This document shows positions 9,652 through 19,193 of a stretch of DNA of 64,000 nucleotides, piece after piece. Source of the DNA: Aliiroseovarius subalbicans (lineage in GTDB: Bacteria; Pseudomonadota; Alphaproteobacteria; Rhodobacterales; Rhodobacteraceae); assembly GCF_022678625.1 (NCBI RefSeq), contig NZ_JALBYQ010000001.1, forward strand, positions 372,001 through 436,000, in the 5' to 3' direction. The position numbers were made by a program, and so were the translations under genes. The first letter of the stretch is position 1. Every line of letters starts with the position of its first letter. Below the pieces are notes generated by a model. The model searched no databases. It saw only the letters and a program-made list of their open reading frames with translations, and was not told where the DNA came from.

Positions 9652-9706
9652 GCCCGTCTTTCGGCACCGTTCCCACCCACCCACCCCCCGGCGCCGAAAG
9701 ACGGGC
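9652..9706 (-). promoter_or_regulatory. 14-bp perfect inverted repeat enclosing a G-quadruplex motif
   Basis: GCCCGTCTTTCGGC at 9652-9665 is the exact reverse complement of 9693-9706, with 27 bases between. On the minus strand the spacer holds four runs of at least three G separated by single T bases (9672-9689), the canonical pattern for a very stable parallel G-quadruplex. The element lies 36-90 bases upstream of the rluE start, so it could be in its 5' leader, and 39 bases before the divergent EamA gene. There is no T tract, so it is not an ordinary terminator. Function is unknown: leader structure, operator or repeat element are all possible. Confidence 0.6.
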
Positions 9707-9744
9707 AGGGTTGCATCGTGGCGGGGATACGCTAGGGCTGGGGC

Positions 9745-10671
9745 ATGAACACATCCCGCGCCATTCTTCTCAAGCTTGCCTCGGTGGCCGGGTTCGTGTC
9801 GATGGCGTCGCTGATCAAGGCCGCAAGCGATGGCGTGCCGCCGGGCGAGGCGGTGTTTTTTCGCTCTCTGTTCGCCATTCCGGTCATCCTGCTGTGGCTG
9901 AAGATTGACGGGAACCTACGCCTTGGGCTGCGCACGAAAAACCCGCTGGGCCACTTGTGGCGCGGGCTGGTGGGGACCACGGCGATGGGGCTGAATTTCT
10001 CCGCACTTGGGCTGTTGCCGCTGCCCGAGGTGACGGCGATCTTTTATGCCGCGCCGATCCTCACCGTCATTTTCGCCGCGATGTTTCTTGGCGAACAGGT
10101 GCGCGCGTTTCGCCTGACGGCGGTGGCGTTGGGCATGGTCGGCGTGCTGATCATCCTCAGTCCGCGCCTGACGGCCTTTTCGGCGGGCGATGTCAGCTCG
10201 GCCCAGGCGCTTGGAGCGATGTTTGCCCTGACGGCCGCGACTTTTGCCGCACTCGCCAAGATCTTCGTGCGCAAATTGGTGGCGACGGAGCACCCGGCGA
10301 CGATCGTCTTCTACTTTTCGCTGACCGCAACCACGCTGTCGCTGGTCACGCTGCCGTTCGGCTGGGTCGTGCCAAGCGGCACACAGTTGGTGTTTCTGGT
10401 GCTGGCGGGGATCATCGGCGGCGTGTCGCAGGGATTGTTGACCACCGCGTTTCGTCACGCGGATGCGTCAATGATTGCCCCGTTCGACTATGCGTCGATG
10501 TTGCTGGCGCTGACCATCGGCTATTTCGTCTTTGACGAGGTGCCGACCGGGCCAATGCTGGCCGGGGCAGGCATTGTCATTGCGGCAGGCATCCTGATCA
10601 TCTGGCGTGAACGTCAGCTGGGGCTGGACCGCAAGAAGGGGCGCCAGGCGATGACACCGGGCGGGCAATAG
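9745..10671 (+). CDS. DMT superfamily (EamA-type) permease
   Basis: A 308-residue inner-membrane protein with about ten hydrophobic segments arranged as two EamA repeats. The first contains [20 protein letters not shown] and [19 protein letters not shown], the second [20 protein letters not shown] and [20 protein letters not shown]. EamA members export amino acids, metabolites or S-adenosylmethionine; the substrate cannot be predicted here. The C-terminal tail is short and basic. The gene is divergent from rluE and ends 97 bp before ftsW on the same strand. Confidence 0.9.
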   Translation: MNTSRAILLKLASVAGFVSMASLIKAASDGVPPGEAVFFRSLFAIPVILLWLKIDGNLRLGLRTKNPLGHLWRGLVGTTAMGLNFSALGLLPLPEVTAIFYAAPILTVIFAAMFLGEQVRAFRLTAVALGMVGVLIILSPRLTAFSAGDVSSAQALGAMFALTAATFAALAKIFVRKLVATEHPATIVFYFSLTATTLSLVTLPFGWVVPSGTQLVFLVLAGIIGGVSQGLLTTAFRHADASMIAPFDYASMLLALTIGYFVFDEVPTGPMLAGAGIVIAAGILIIWRERQLGLDRKKGRQAMTPGGQ

Positions 10672-10768
10672 GGCACAATCCGGTCTGGATTCAAAGGGAA
10701 AATCACGCTAGACTGCCACTCAGACCCGGAAAACGGGCGTGTATTAAGGCAGTGTCAGGCGGTATCTC

Positions 10769-11938
10769 ATGACCGAAATGGTTTATGGCTCCCTTCCCAA
10801 GAGGGACGGCGACCCCATTCTTCCCCGTTGGTGGCGTACGATCGACAAATGGTCGGTGTCGTGCATTCTTATTCTGTTTGGTGTCGGGCTGTTGCTTGGC
10901 CTTGCTGCCTCGCCGCCCTTGGCCGAGCGCAACGGGCTGGACCCGTTTCACTATGTCGAGCGGCAAATTATCTTTGGTTGTGCTGCACTGGCGGTGCTGT
11001 TTGCCACAACGATGCTGCCTCCGCAAATGGTGCGCCGACTTGGCGTGCTGGGCTTTCTTGCGGCCTTTGCAGCCCTTGCGCTGCTGCCCGTGCTGGGAAC
11101 GGATTTCGGCAAGGGTGCGGTGCGTTGGTATTCGCTGGGCTTTGCGTCCGTCCAGCCGTCCGAATTTCTGAAGCCCGTCTTCGTGATCGTGTCGGCCTGG
11201 CTGATGGCGGCAAGCCATGAAATCAACGGCCCACCCGGTAAGTCGATGTCGCTGCTTCTGGCGATCATCATCGTCGGATTTCTGGCGATGCAGCCCGATT
11301 TCGGGCAGTCCGCGCTGATCCTGTTTGGCTGGGGGGTGATGTATTTCCTGGCCGGGGCGCCGTTCACCTTGTTGATCGGCATTGCCGGTGCCGTCGTTCT
11401 GGTCGGCATGTTTTCGTATAACAATTCCGAGCACTTTGCCCGCCGCATCGATGGGTTCCTGAACCCCGAGGTCGATCCGACCACGCAGCTGGGATACGCC
11501 ACCAACGCGATCCGAGAGGGCGGCTTTTTCGGCGTCGGCGTGGGCGAGGGGCAGGTGAAATGGTCACTGCCGGACGCGCATACGGATTTCATCATCGCGG
11601 TCGCGGCCGAGGAATACGGGTTGATCCTGGTCCTGATTATCATCGCGCTTTACGCCACCATCGTGGTGCGGTCGTTCCTGCGCCTGATCCAGGAACGTGA
11701 CATGTTCATCCGGCTGGCGGGCTCGGGTCTGGCGGCGATGTTCGGGGTGCAGGCGTTGATAAACATGGGGGTCGCAGTGCGGCTTCTGCCCGCCAAGGGC
11801 ATGACGCTTCCCTTCGTCAGCTACGGCGGATCGTCGCTGATCGCTGGCGGGGTCGCGCTTGGCATGCTTCTGGCCTTTACGCGTACGCGCCCACAGGGGA
11901 AAATCGGGGATATCCTGATCCAACGAGGCCCCAGATGA
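10769..11938 (+). CDS. ftsW: Division-specific peptidoglycan glycosyltransferase FtsW
   Basis: A SEDS-family polymerase of 389 residues with about ten membrane helices that works with the division transpeptidase FtsI. Characteristic pieces are [36 protein letters not shown], the extracellular loop [35 protein letters not shown] and the C-terminal [19 protein letters not shown], a signature of FtsW/RodA proteins. Position directly before murG identifies it as FtsW and not RodA. Its stop overlaps the murG ATG by four bases. Confidence 0.96.
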   Translation: MTEMVYGSLPKRDGDPILPRWWRTIDKWSVSCILILFGVGLLLGLAASPPLAERNGLDPFHYVERQIIFGCAALAVLFATTMLPPQMVRRLGVLGFLAAFAALALLPVLGTDFGKGAVRWYSLGFASVQPSEFLKPVFVIVSAWLMAASHEINGPPGKSMSLLLAIIIVGFLAMQPDFGQSALILFGWGVMYFLAGAPFTLLIGIAGAVVLVGMFSYNNSEHFARRIDGFLNPEVDPTTQLGYATNAIREGGFFGVGVGEGQVKWSLPDAHTDFIIAVAAEEYGLILVLIIIALYATIVVRSFLRLIQERDMFIRLAGSGLAAMFGVQALINMGVAVRLLPAKGMTLPFVSYGGSSLIAGGVALGMLLAFTRTRPQGKIGDILIQRGPR

Positions 11939-13035
11939 ACATTACGCAAAAGCTTCTGGTGATTGCAGCCGGAGGCACCGGCGGTCACATGTTTCCGGCG
12001 CAAGCCCTGGCCGAGGCGATGTTGCGCCGTGGCTGGCGGGTGAAACTGTCCACCGACGCGCGCGGCGCACGCTATACCGGCGGCTTTCCCCATGTGGTCG
12101 AGATCGAGCAGGTCTCCTCGGCCACCTTTTCGCGCGGCGGGGCGTTGGTGAAGCTCGGGGTGCCCTTCAAAGTGCTGGGTGGCATTCTGGGCGCCACGCG
12201 GCGGATGCGCCGGGACCGGCCCGCGATCGTCGTGGGCTTCGGCGGGTACCCGACCATTCCCGCGTTGGGGGCGGCGACGCTTCTGCGCCTGCCGCGCATG
12301 ATCCATGAACAAAACGGCGTTCTGGGCCGGGTCAACCGGATCTTTTCCAAACGTGTTAACAAGATTGCCTGCGGCACCTGGCCAACCACGCTGCCCGATG
12401 GGGTCGCGGGCCTGCACACCGGCAACCCGGTGCGCAGTGCCATTTTGGAGCGCGCCGGTGCGGGCTATATCGCGCCGGGTGACTACCCGATGTCAATCCT
12501 GGTGATGGGCGGCAGTCAAGGTGCGCGGGCCTTGTCCGACAACGTGCCCGCCGCCATCGCGGCCCTGCCGCCCGATCTGCTGCGCCATGTCTCTGTCAGC
12601 CATCAGGCGCGCGACGAAGACCAAGCGCGGGTAACGGAATTCTATGACGCCCACGGCATCCGCGCCGATGTACAGCCGTTTTTTACCGACGTGCCGCGCC
12701 GGATGAGCGAGGCGCAGCTGGTGATCAGCCGGGCAGGGGCCGGGTCGATTTCGGACATCAGCGTGATTGGCCGCCCGTCGATCCTGATCCCCTATCCCCA
12801 TGCGACCGAGGACCACCAAAGCGCCAATGCGCGCGGGTTGGTCGACGCCGATGCCGCCATCCTGATCCCCGAAAGTCAGCTTGACGTCGCGACGCTTTCG
12901 GCGCAAATCGCGGCTGTATTGCAAAACCCCGAAGGGGCCCGCCAGATGGCGCGCGCCGCCCTTTCGCAGGGCATTCCAGACGCGACGGACCGCTTGGTGG
13001 CCTTGGTTGAAGAATTGACAGGACATGTGACATGA
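11935..13035 (+). CDS. murG: UDP-GlcNAc:lipid I N-acetylglucosaminyltransferase
   Basis: MurG adds GlcNAc to lipid I to make lipid II at the inner face of the membrane. The 366-residue protein shows the N-terminal nucleotide-sugar fold with [33 protein letters not shown] and [14 protein letters not shown], and the C-terminal donor-binding half with [13 protein letters not shown] and [20 protein letters not shown], then [11 protein letters not shown]. It overlaps ftsW upstream and murC downstream by four bases each (ATGA), implying coupled translation. Confidence 0.97.
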   Translation: MNITQKLLVIAAGGTGGHMFPAQALAEAMLRRGWRVKLSTDARGARYTGGFPHVVEIEQVSSATFSRGGALVKLGVPFKVLGGILGATRRMRRDRPAIVVGFGGYPTIPALGAATLLRLPRMIHEQNGVLGRVNRIFSKRVNKIACGTWPTTLPDGVAGLHTGNPVRSAILERAGAGYIAPGDYPMSILVMGGSQGARALSDNVPAAIAALPPDLLRHVSVSHQARDEDQARVTEFYDAHGIRADVQPFFTDVPRRMSEAQLVISRAGAGSISDISVIGRPSILIPYPHATEDHQSANARGLVDADAAILIPESQLDVATLSAQIAAVLQNPEGARQMARAALSQGIPDATDRLVALVEELTGHVT

Positions 13036-14432
13036 GTGCAGCCGCCACCAAGCTTCCTACAGAAATGGGATTAATCCACTTTTCGGGCATTGGCGGCATC
13101 GGAATGTCGGGCATCGCTGAGGTTCTTCTGAACCACGGCTACCGGGTCCAGGGGTCGGATCTGAAAGCGTCGAAGATCACCGACCGGCTGGCCGATCTGG
13201 GCGCCGAGATCTTCATCGGTCAAAAGGCCGAGAACCTGGACAATGCCGAGGTCGTGGTGATTTCCTCGGCGATCAAGCCGGGCAACGCGGAACTGGACGC
13301 GGCACGCGCGCGCGGCCTTCCGGTGGTGCGCCGGGCGGAAATGCTGGCGGAACTCATGCGCCTGAAATCCAACATCGCGGTGGCGGGCACCCATGGCAAG
13401 ACCACGACCACGACCCTGGTTGCCGAGCTTCTGGTCAAGGGCGGGATCGACCCCACCGTGATCAATGGCGGCATCATCCACGCCTATGGTTCGAACGCGC
13501 GGATGGGGCAGGGTGAATGGATGGTGGTCGAGGCGGACGAAAGCGACGGCACCTTCAACCGCCTGCCCGCCACCATCGCCATCGTCACCAACATCGATCC
13601 CGAGCACATGGAGCATTGGGGCGACTATGACAGCCTGAAACAGGGCTTTCTGAATTTCGTGTCGAACATCCCGTTCTATGGGCTTGCCGTGTGCAACACG
13701 GACCACGGCGAAGTGCAGAACCTTGTTGGCAAGATCACGGATCGGCGGGTGACGACCTATGGCTTCAACGCCCAGGCCGACGTGCGTGCGGTCAACCTGA
13801 CCTACAAGGGCGGGGTGGCGCATTTCGATATCGAATTGCAGCCCGAGGACACTGTGATCGAAGGCTGCACCCTGCCGATGCCGGGCGACCACAACGTGTC
13901 CAATGCGCTGGCGGCGGTGGCCGTAGCGCGCCATCTGGGCATGAAACGCGCCGAAATCCGCGAGGCGCTGGCGTCGTTTGGCGGCGTGAACCGCCGCTTT
14001 ACCCGCGTGGGTGAGGTGGACGGCGTCACCATCATCGACGATTACGCCCACCACCCGGTGGAAATCACCGCCGTTCTGAAAGCCGCGCGTCAGGCCACCG
14101 AGGGCCGCGTGATCGCCGTGCACCAGCCGCACCGCTTCACCCGCCTGCATTCTTTGTTCGACGATTTCTGCGCCTGTTTCAACGAGGCAGACGTGGTCGG
14201 CATCGCGCCGGTTTATGCGGCCGGGGAAGACCCGATCGAGGGCGCAAGTCGGGATGATCTGATTGCCGGGCTGGTGTCGCACGGGCACCGCCACGCGCTG
14301 GCGGTCGACAACGAAGACGACCTGCTGGCACTGGTGAAATCTGAGGCCAAGTCGGGCGACCTGGTGGTGTGCCTGGGCGCGGGCACGATCTCGGCCTGGG
14401 CCAACGCGCTGCCCGCGCGGCTGAAAGGCTGA
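13032..14432 (+). CDS. murC: UDP-N-acetylmuramate--L-alanine ligase
   Basis: The first Mur ligase, adding L-Ala to UDP-MurNAc with ATP. At 466 residues it has the N-terminal Rossmann-like [16 protein letters not shown], the ATP-binding P-loop [54 protein letters not shown] and the C-terminal [16 protein letters not shown] and HQPHRFTRL. All expected regions are present. It overlaps murG. The usual next gene murB is displaced by about 2 kb of other genes. Confidence 0.97.
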   Translation: MSAAATKLPTEMGLIHFSGIGGIGMSGIAEVLLNHGYRVQGSDLKASKITDRLADLGAEIFIGQKAENLDNAEVVVISSAIKPGNAELDAARARGLPVVRRAEMLAELMRLKSNIAVAGTHGKTTTTTLVAELLVKGGIDPTVINGGIIHAYGSNARMGQGEWMVVEADESDGTFNRLPATIAIVTNIDPEHMEHWGDYDSLKQGFLNFVSNIPFYGLAVCNTDHGEVQNLVGKITDRRVTTYGFNAQADVRAVNLTYKGGVAHFDIELQPEDTVIEGCTLPMPGDHNVSNALAAVAVARHLGMKRAEIREALASFGGVNRRFTRVGEVDGVTIIDDYAHHPVEITAVLKAARQATEGRVIAVHQPHRFTRLHSLFDDFCACFNEADVVGIAPVYAAGEDPIEGASRDDLIAGLVSHGHRHALAVDNEDDLLALVKSEAKSGDLVVCLGAGTISAWANALPARLKG

Positions 14433-14453
14433 CTTTGTCTGGGAGCTGAGGCA

Positions 14454-14711
14454 ATGAACGGTTTTGTAGCAGCATTTTGCTTCATCCTGGGACTGGGGCT
14501 TGCCCTGCGCCCCACTGCGCTCCTCCGCGCGTTGTTGTTCAAACCGGCCGTTCTTGCCATGGTGCTTTTTCTTGGCCTCGGGGCGGCCGCCTTGATGCGC
14601 GATCTGACGGTGGAAAACGCCACGACCATCGGGATCGGGATGGGCGTCGCCGTTTTTGGGGGCTTGGATGGGGGCGCTTTGCGCCGATGGGGTCGAGGGC
14701 GCGATGTCTGA
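14454..14711 (+). CDS. Small hypothetical membrane protein
   Basis: An 85-residue protein starting MNGFVAAFCFILGLGLAL with two or three hydrophobic stretches (about residues 4-20, 28-48 and 57-72) and a glycine/arginine-rich tail. I recognise no family. It begins 21 bp after murC, with GGAGCTGAGG shortly upstream of the ATG, and its end overlaps the start of the APC permease by eight bases, so it sits inside the operon. Sense-strand codon use resembles its neighbours. It may be a small partner of the permease, or simply a lineage-specific membrane protein. Confidence 0.6.
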   Translation: MNGFVAAFCFILGLGLALRPTALLRALLFKPAVLAMVLFLGLGAAALMRDLTVENATTIGIGMGVAVFGGLDGGALRRWGRGRDV

Positions 14712-15891
14712 CGCACTCAAACGCCGATTGGGCCTGGGCCTTCTGACCACCTATGGCGTTGGTGTCATGGTGGGGGCGGGCATCTATGTGCTGGTGGGCG
14801 CCGTGGCGGCCGAGGCCGGAGTGTTTGCCCCGCTGGCCTTCCTGATCGCGGGTCTGATCGCCGCGCCCTCCGCGCTGAGCTATGCCGAGCTGAGTTCGCG
14901 CATTCCCGAAGCATCGGGAGAGGCGGCCTATGTCGAGAAAGGCCTGGGCCTGCATTGGCTGGCGGTTCTGGTCGGGCTGGCCATCGTCGTCGCAGGCACG
15001 ATCTCGGCCGCCGCCGTATTGCGTGGTGGCGTGGGCTACCTGACTGCCATCGTCGACATCCCCGCCGAATACGCCATCATCGGCATCGGGGCTGCGCTGA
15101 CCTTCGTGGCCCTGGTGGGCGTTTTGGAAAGCCTGTCCCTGGCCGCGTTGTTCACCATCGCCGAGGTCATCGGCCTGATGGGCGTGGTCTGGGCCGGGTT
15201 CAGCGCGCCGCCGGTGGCGGATCTGACCGCGCTGCCCACCCCGCATTGGCCCGGCATCGCCGCCGCGGCCGCACTTGCGTTCTTTGCCTTCATCGGCTTC
15301 GAGGACATGGTGAACATGGCCGAAGAGGCGCGCGATCCGACCCGCACGCTGCCCCGCGCGATCCTGATCGCTTTGGTCATCACCACGCTGCTGTATGCGC
15401 TGGTGTCGCTGGCGGCGGTGCGCGCCGTGCCGGTTGAAGTGCTATCGGGGTCCAATCGTCCGCTGATCGAGGTCTGGACCCGTGGCACAACCCTGACCCC
15501 GGTGGTTCTGTCCGCCATCGCGGTGGCGGCGGCGCTGAACGGGGTGCTGGCGCAGATCGTCATGGCGGCGCGGGTGCTCTTTGGCCTTGGCCGCCGCGAA
15601 CCGCTGTTGCGGGTGTTTTACCACGCACATCCACGCTTGGGCACACCGGTTTTGGCCACGCTGCTGCTGGGTGTGGCGCTGATTACAACCGCTTTGACCC
15701 TGCCGGTCGCGCAGTTGGCCGAAATGACCGCAACGGTGCTTCTGGTCGTGTTCGCCATTGTGAACATCGCGCTGATCGCGCTGAAACGCGAAACGCCCGT
15801 GGCGCCGTTTCAAACCCCCGCTTTCGTGCCCTGGATTGGGCTTTTCTTCGCGCTGGCCGCCTTGGCCGCAACCGTCTGGAGCAACCTATGA
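14704..15891 (+). CDS. APC family amino acid permease
   Basis: A 395-residue transporter of the amino acid-polyamine-organocation superfamily with about eleven to twelve membrane segments. The first helix region TTYGVGVMVGAGIYVLVG and the following APLAFLIAGLIAAPSALSYA carry the unwound-helix glycine motif; FFAFIGFEDMVNMAEEARDP is the helix-6 signature. ATG 14704 overlaps the preceding small gene by eight bases; an upstream in-frame ATG at 14656 lies deep in that gene. The stop overlaps the next gene by four bases. A permease in the murC-murB interval is not part of the classical division cluster, so its substrate may relate to cell wall precursors or it may be a lineage-specific insertion. 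Confidence 0.88.
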   Translation: MSDALKRRLGLGLLTTYGVGVMVGAGIYVLVGAVAAEAGVFAPLAFLIAGLIAAPSALSYAELSSRIPEASGEAAYVEKGLGLHWLAVLVGLAIVVAGTISAAAVLRGGVGYLTAIVDIPAEYAIIGIGAALTFVALVGVLESLSLAALFTIAEVIGLMGVVWAGFSAPPVADLTALPTPHWPGIAAAAALAFFAFIGFEDMVNMAEEARDPTRTLPRAILIALVITTLLYALVSLAAVRAVPVEVLSGSNRPLIEVWTRGTTLTPVVLSAIAVAAALNGVLAQIVMAARVLFGLGRREPLLRVFYHAHPRLGTPVLATLLLGVALITTALTLPVAQLAEMTATVLLVVFAIVNIALIALKRETPVAPFQTPAFVPWIGLFFALAALAATVWSNL

Positions 15892-16142
15892 GCCCCGTTC
15901 TGATCCTGTCATGCCTGTGGGTGCTGGCCGCGACCTTGACCGCGCTGTTGCCGATGCGGCTGCAATTTGCGCCGGGTATCACGCTGCTGATCGCCGCGCC
16001 GATCTTGTTGGGTTACATCGGATATCAGCACGGGGTCTGGTTTTTCATCGCGGGCATGCTTGCCTTTTTGTCGATGTTCCGTAATCCGTTGAAATACCTG
16101 ATCCGCCGCGCACGTGGCGAAAAACCGGAGCTGCCGAAATGA
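15888..16142 (+). CDS. DUF2484 family membrane protein, copy 1
   Basis: An 84-residue protein, MSPVLILSCLWVLAATLTAL at its start, with three hydrophobic segments, then MFRNPLKYLIRRARGEKPEL at the cytoplasmic end. It resembles the small DUF2484 proteins found beside murB in Rhodobacteraceae. The next gene encodes a paralogue with the same plan (a W-V-L-A-N/A-T first helix, a central LLGY/VxYxxG block and a basic R-P/N-x-xY-L tail). ATGA overlaps link it to the permease and to copy 2. Function unknown. Confidence 0.8.
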   Translation: MSPVLILSCLWVLAATLTALLPMRLQFAPGITLLIAAPILLGYIGYQHGVWFFIAGMLAFLSMFRNPLKYLIRRARGEKPELPK

Positions 16143-16390
16143 CCCTGTCGCTGTCACTGGCCTGTGCCTGGGCTGTCCTTGCGAACGTGATCGCGATGTT
16201 CCCGTCGCGCCGGGCGCATTGGCCCGCTGCCTATGGGTTGATCGCGGTAGGCATCCCGCTGCTGGGCTATGTGACATATGAAAACGGGCCGCTGGTTGGC
16301 CTGATCGTGGCGGGTGCGGGCATGTCGATCCTGCGCTGGCCGGTCATCTACCTGACCCGCTGGCTCCGCACGCACCTGGGAGGGGCGTAA
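16139..16390 (+). CDS. DUF2484 family membrane protein, copy 2
   Basis: An 83-residue paralogue of the preceding protein, with the hydrophobic blocks [20 protein letters not shown] and [20 protein letters not shown], then the basic end [16 protein letters not shown]. Similarity to copy 1 is clear in layout but diverged in residues, so the duplication is probably old. It starts within the stop of copy 1, and its TAA ends on the A of the murB ATG, giving a one-base TAATG junction. Cotranscription with murB is therefore likely. Function unknown. Confidence 0.8.
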   Translation: MTLSLSLACAWAVLANVIAMFPSRRAHWPAAYGLIAVGIPLLGYVTYENGPLVGLIVAGAGMSILRWPVIYLTRWLRTHLGGA

Positions 16391-17313
16391 TGAAACTGCC
16401 GGAGGTGCGGGGCACCCTGACCGAGAACCGTGACCTGTCCAGCCTCACCTGGATGCGGGTGGGTGGCCCTGCGGACGTCTTGTTTCAACCTGCGGACGTG
16501 GATGATCTGCGCGCCTTTCTGGCCGCATTGGACCCGTCCGTGCCGGTGTTCCCGATGGGGGTCGGGTCGAACCTGATCGTGCGCGATGGCGGCATTCGCG
16601 GTGTCGTGATCCGCATGGGACGCGGCTTTAACCAGATCGAGATCGACGGAACGCGCATCACCGCAGGCGTGGCCGCCTTGGACGCCCATGTCGCGCGCAA
16701 AGCGGCCGCCGAAGGGCTGAACCTGACCTTTCTGCGCACCATTCCCGGTGCAATTGGCGGGGCTGTGCGGATGAACGCGGGCTGTTACGGCGACTATGTG
16801 GCCGATGTTTTCGTGTCTGCACGCGCAGTGACGCGCGCGGGCGATCTGGTGACGCTCACCGCCGAAGACCTGCAATTCCAATACCGTCAAAGCACCTTGC
16901 CCGAAGGCTGGGTGTTGGTCGATGCCACGTTTGAGGCGCCAAAGGGCGACGCGCAGGCGCTGGAGGCCAAGATGGCTGCCCAGCTGGCCAAACGCGATGA
17001 AACCCAACCCACCAAGGACCGCACCGCCGGATCGACGTTCCGCAACCCGGCCGGGTTTTCCTCCACCGGGCGTGCCGATGACAGTCAGGACCTGAAGGCC
17101 TGGAAAGTGATCGAGGACGCCGGCATGCGGGGTGCCACGCGGGGCGGGGCGCAGATGAACCCGATGCACGCGAATTTTCTGACCAACACCGGGGATGCCA
17201 CCGCCGCCGACCTGGAGGGACTTGGCGAAGAGGTGCGAAAAAAGGTTTACGAAACCAGCGGCATAACGCTAGAATGGGAAATCAAGCGGGTCGGCGAAAC
17301 GACCCCGGACTAA
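16390..17313 (+). CDS. murB: UDP-N-acetylenolpyruvoylglucosamine reductase
   Basis: This FAD enzyme makes UDP-MurNAc using NADPH. The 307-residue protein has [40 protein letters not shown] (FAD binding), [20 protein letters not shown] with the YGDYV loop, and the catalytic region GSTFRNP followed by [11 protein letters not shown] and [16 protein letters not shown]. These match type II/IIb MurB. It follows DUF2484 copy 2 with a one-base overlap and is separated from ddl by 69 bp. Confidence 0.96.
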   Translation: MKLPEVRGTLTENRDLSSLTWMRVGGPADVLFQPADVDDLRAFLAALDPSVPVFPMGVGSNLIVRDGGIRGVVIRMGRGFNQIEIDGTRITAGVAALDAHVARKAAAEGLNLTFLRTIPGAIGGAVRMNAGCYGDYVADVFVSARAVTRAGDLVTLTAEDLQFQYRQSTLPEGWVLVDATFEAPKGDAQALEAKMAAQLAKRDETQPTKDRTAGSTFRNPAGFSSTGRADDSQDLKAWKVIEDAGMRGATRGGAQMNPMHANFLTNTGDATAADLEGLGEEVRKKVYETSGITLEWEIKRVGETTPD

Positions 17314-17382
17314 GCCCTTAAGGCAGAGGGCGACCAAGAAGAACGATTAAGGGTCGGCAAACGACCCAGGTACGAGGCGAAC

Positions 17383-18306
17383 GTGGCGGACAAGTCGAGC
17401 AGGACTGTCCCGAAAGTTGCAGTTTTGATGGGTGGCCCTTCGGCGGAACGCGAAGTGTCCTTGTCATCCGGGCGCGAATGCGCGGCGGCTTTGCGGGGCG
17501 AAGGATACGAGGTGATCGCGCTGGATGCCGGTCCCGACCTTTGCGCACGCCTTTCAGAAATCAAACCCGATATCGTGTTCAACGCGCTGCATGGCCGCTG
17601 GGGCGAAGATGGCTGCGTGCAGGGGCTGCTGGAGTGGATCGGATTGCCGTATACGCATTCCGGCGTGCTGGCCTCGGCGGTGGCGATGGACAAAGAGCGC
17701 TCAAAGCAGGTGTTTCGCGACGCCGGATTGCCGGTGGTCGACAGTGTTCTGGCCCTCAAGGAAGACGTGATGGCGCGCCACGTGATGGCGCCGCCCTATG
17801 TGGTGAAGCCGAACAACGAAGGCTCCTCGGTCGGAATCTATATCGTGAACGAATCCGCCAATACGCCGCCGCAGCTGTCCGATGACATGCCCGAAACCGT
17901 GATGGTCGAAGCCTACGCGCCCGGGCGCGAGATGACGACCGCCGTGATGGGCGACCGCGCTCTGTGCGTGACCGACATCCTGACCGATGGTTGGTATGAT
18001 TATGACGCCAAATATGCCGAGGGTGGATCGCGCCACGTGCTCCCCGCCGACATTCCCGCCGATATCGAGGCCGCCTGTCTGGACTATGCCCTGCGCGCGC
18101 ATCAGGCGCTGGGATGTCGTGGTGTCAGCCGCACCGATTTCCGCTGGGACGAGGCGCGCGGCCTGGAGGGGCTGATCATCCTGGAAGTCAACACGCAGCC
18201 CGGCATGACGCCGACCTCCCTTGTGCCCGAACAGGCCGCGCAGTTGGGGATGTCGTTCGGCGATACCTGCCGCTGGATGGTCGAGGACGCCTCATGCAAC
18301 CGATGA
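17383..18306 (+). CDS. ddl: D-alanine--D-alanine ligase
   Basis: An ATP-grasp enzyme making D-Ala-D-Ala. The 307-residue protein starts at a GTG and shows [58 protein letters not shown] (ATP binding), [20 protein letters not shown] and the C-terminal [18 protein letters not shown] with its Mg ligands. Internal ATG codons would remove the first beta strand, so GTG 17383 is preferred. ftsQ begins inside its last codons. Confidence 0.96.
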   Translation: MADKSSRTVPKVAVLMGGPSAEREVSLSSGRECAAALRGEGYEVIALDAGPDLCARLSEIKPDIVFNALHGRWGEDGCVQGLLEWIGLPYTHSGVLASAVAMDKERSKQVFRDAGLPVVDSVLALKEDVMARHVMAPPYVVKPNNEGSSVGIYIVNESANTPPQLSDDMPETVMVEAYAPGREMTTAVMGDRALCVTDILTDGWYDYDAKYAEGGSRHVLPADIPADIEAACLDYALRAHQALGCRGVSRTDFRWDEARGLEGLIILEVNTQPGMTPTSLVPEQAAQLGMSFGDTCRWMVEDASCNR

Positions 18307-19193
18307 CCGCAACCCGCCCCGCGCCTGCCGCGGCGAAACGTGACCCCGCGCCGTCGCGCGTGGCCTACAAGGCGCATCGCCTGTGGTTGACCCCGCTGTT
18401 TCGACAGTTGATGCGCGTCGGCGTGCCGGTGTTTCTGCTGACGATGGCGGTGGGCTGGTATTTCTCGAACCCGACGAACCGCTTTGCGATCATGGAAAAA
18501 GTGCAGGAAGTGCGCCGTTCGGTCGAAGAGCGCCCGGAATTCATGGTCAAACTGATGGCGGTCGAGGGTGCAAGCCCGGTTGTGTCCGACGCGATCCGCC
18601 AGATGATCCCAGTCGATTTCCCGGTCTCCAGCTTCGATCTGGACCTGGATGCAATGCAGGCCGAAGTGGCCGAGCTGGACGTGATTGAACGGGTCGACCT
18701 GCGCATCCGCCCCGGCGGGGTGCTAGAGGTTGCCGTGACCGAACGCACCCCCGTCGTGCTGTGGCGTGCGGCCACCGGGCTGGAAATGCTGGACGCGACG
18801 GGCCACCGTGTGGCCTCGATCTCGGCGCGCAACGGGCGTGCCGATCTGCCGCTTTTGGCAGGATCCGGGGCACAGGACGATGTGCCCGAGGCGCTGGCAC
18901 TGTTGGCTGCCGCCGGTCCCTTGGCCCGCGACATCCGCGGTCTGGTGCGGATGGGCGAACGGCGCTGGGATATCGTGCTGGACGGCGAACAGCGCATCCA
19001 GCTGCCCGAACAGAACCCGGTGCAGGCGCTGGAACAAGTCATCGCGCTGGACCAGGCGCAGGACCTTCTGGCCCGCAACCTCACATTCATCGACATGCGC
19101 AATCCAGCGCGCCCAACCCTTCGTATGGCCGCCCCGGCCGTTGAAGAGTTGCGGCGCATCAAAGGCCTGGAACTTGGAGGCCCCGCCCAATGA
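18294..19193 (+). CDS. ftsQ: Cell division protein FtsQ
   Basis: A bitopic divisome protein of 299 residues. It has a basic cytoplasmic N-terminus, one membrane segment around residues 44-58 ([16 protein letters not shown]), a POTRA-like region around residues 96-148 ([20 protein letters not shown] through [15 protein letters not shown]) and a periplasmic beta domain. ATG 18294 has GAGGA six bases upstream. ATG 18303 would give an ATGA overlap with the ddl stop and cannot be excluded. It couples to ftsA by another ATGA overlap. Confidence 0.92.
   Translation: MQPMTATRPAPAAAKRDPAPSRVAYKAHRLWLTPLFRQLMRVGVPVFLLTMAVGWYFSNPTNRFAIMEKVQEVRRSVEERPEFMVKLMAVEGASPVVSDAIRQMIPVDFPVSSFDLDLDAMQAEVAELDVIERVDLRIRPGGVLEVAVTERTPVVLWRAATGLEMLDATGHRVASISARNGRADLPLLAGSGAQDDVPEALALLAAAGPLARDIRGLVRMGERRWDIVLDGEQRIQLPEQNPVQALEQVIALDQAQDLLARNLTFIDMRNPARPTLRMAAPAVEELRRIKGLELGGPAQ

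Noticed and set aside
13071-14750. A 559-codon open frame on the minus strand
   Set aside because: Antisense to murC and the small membrane gene; composition is typical of high-GC shadow frames and no motif is present.
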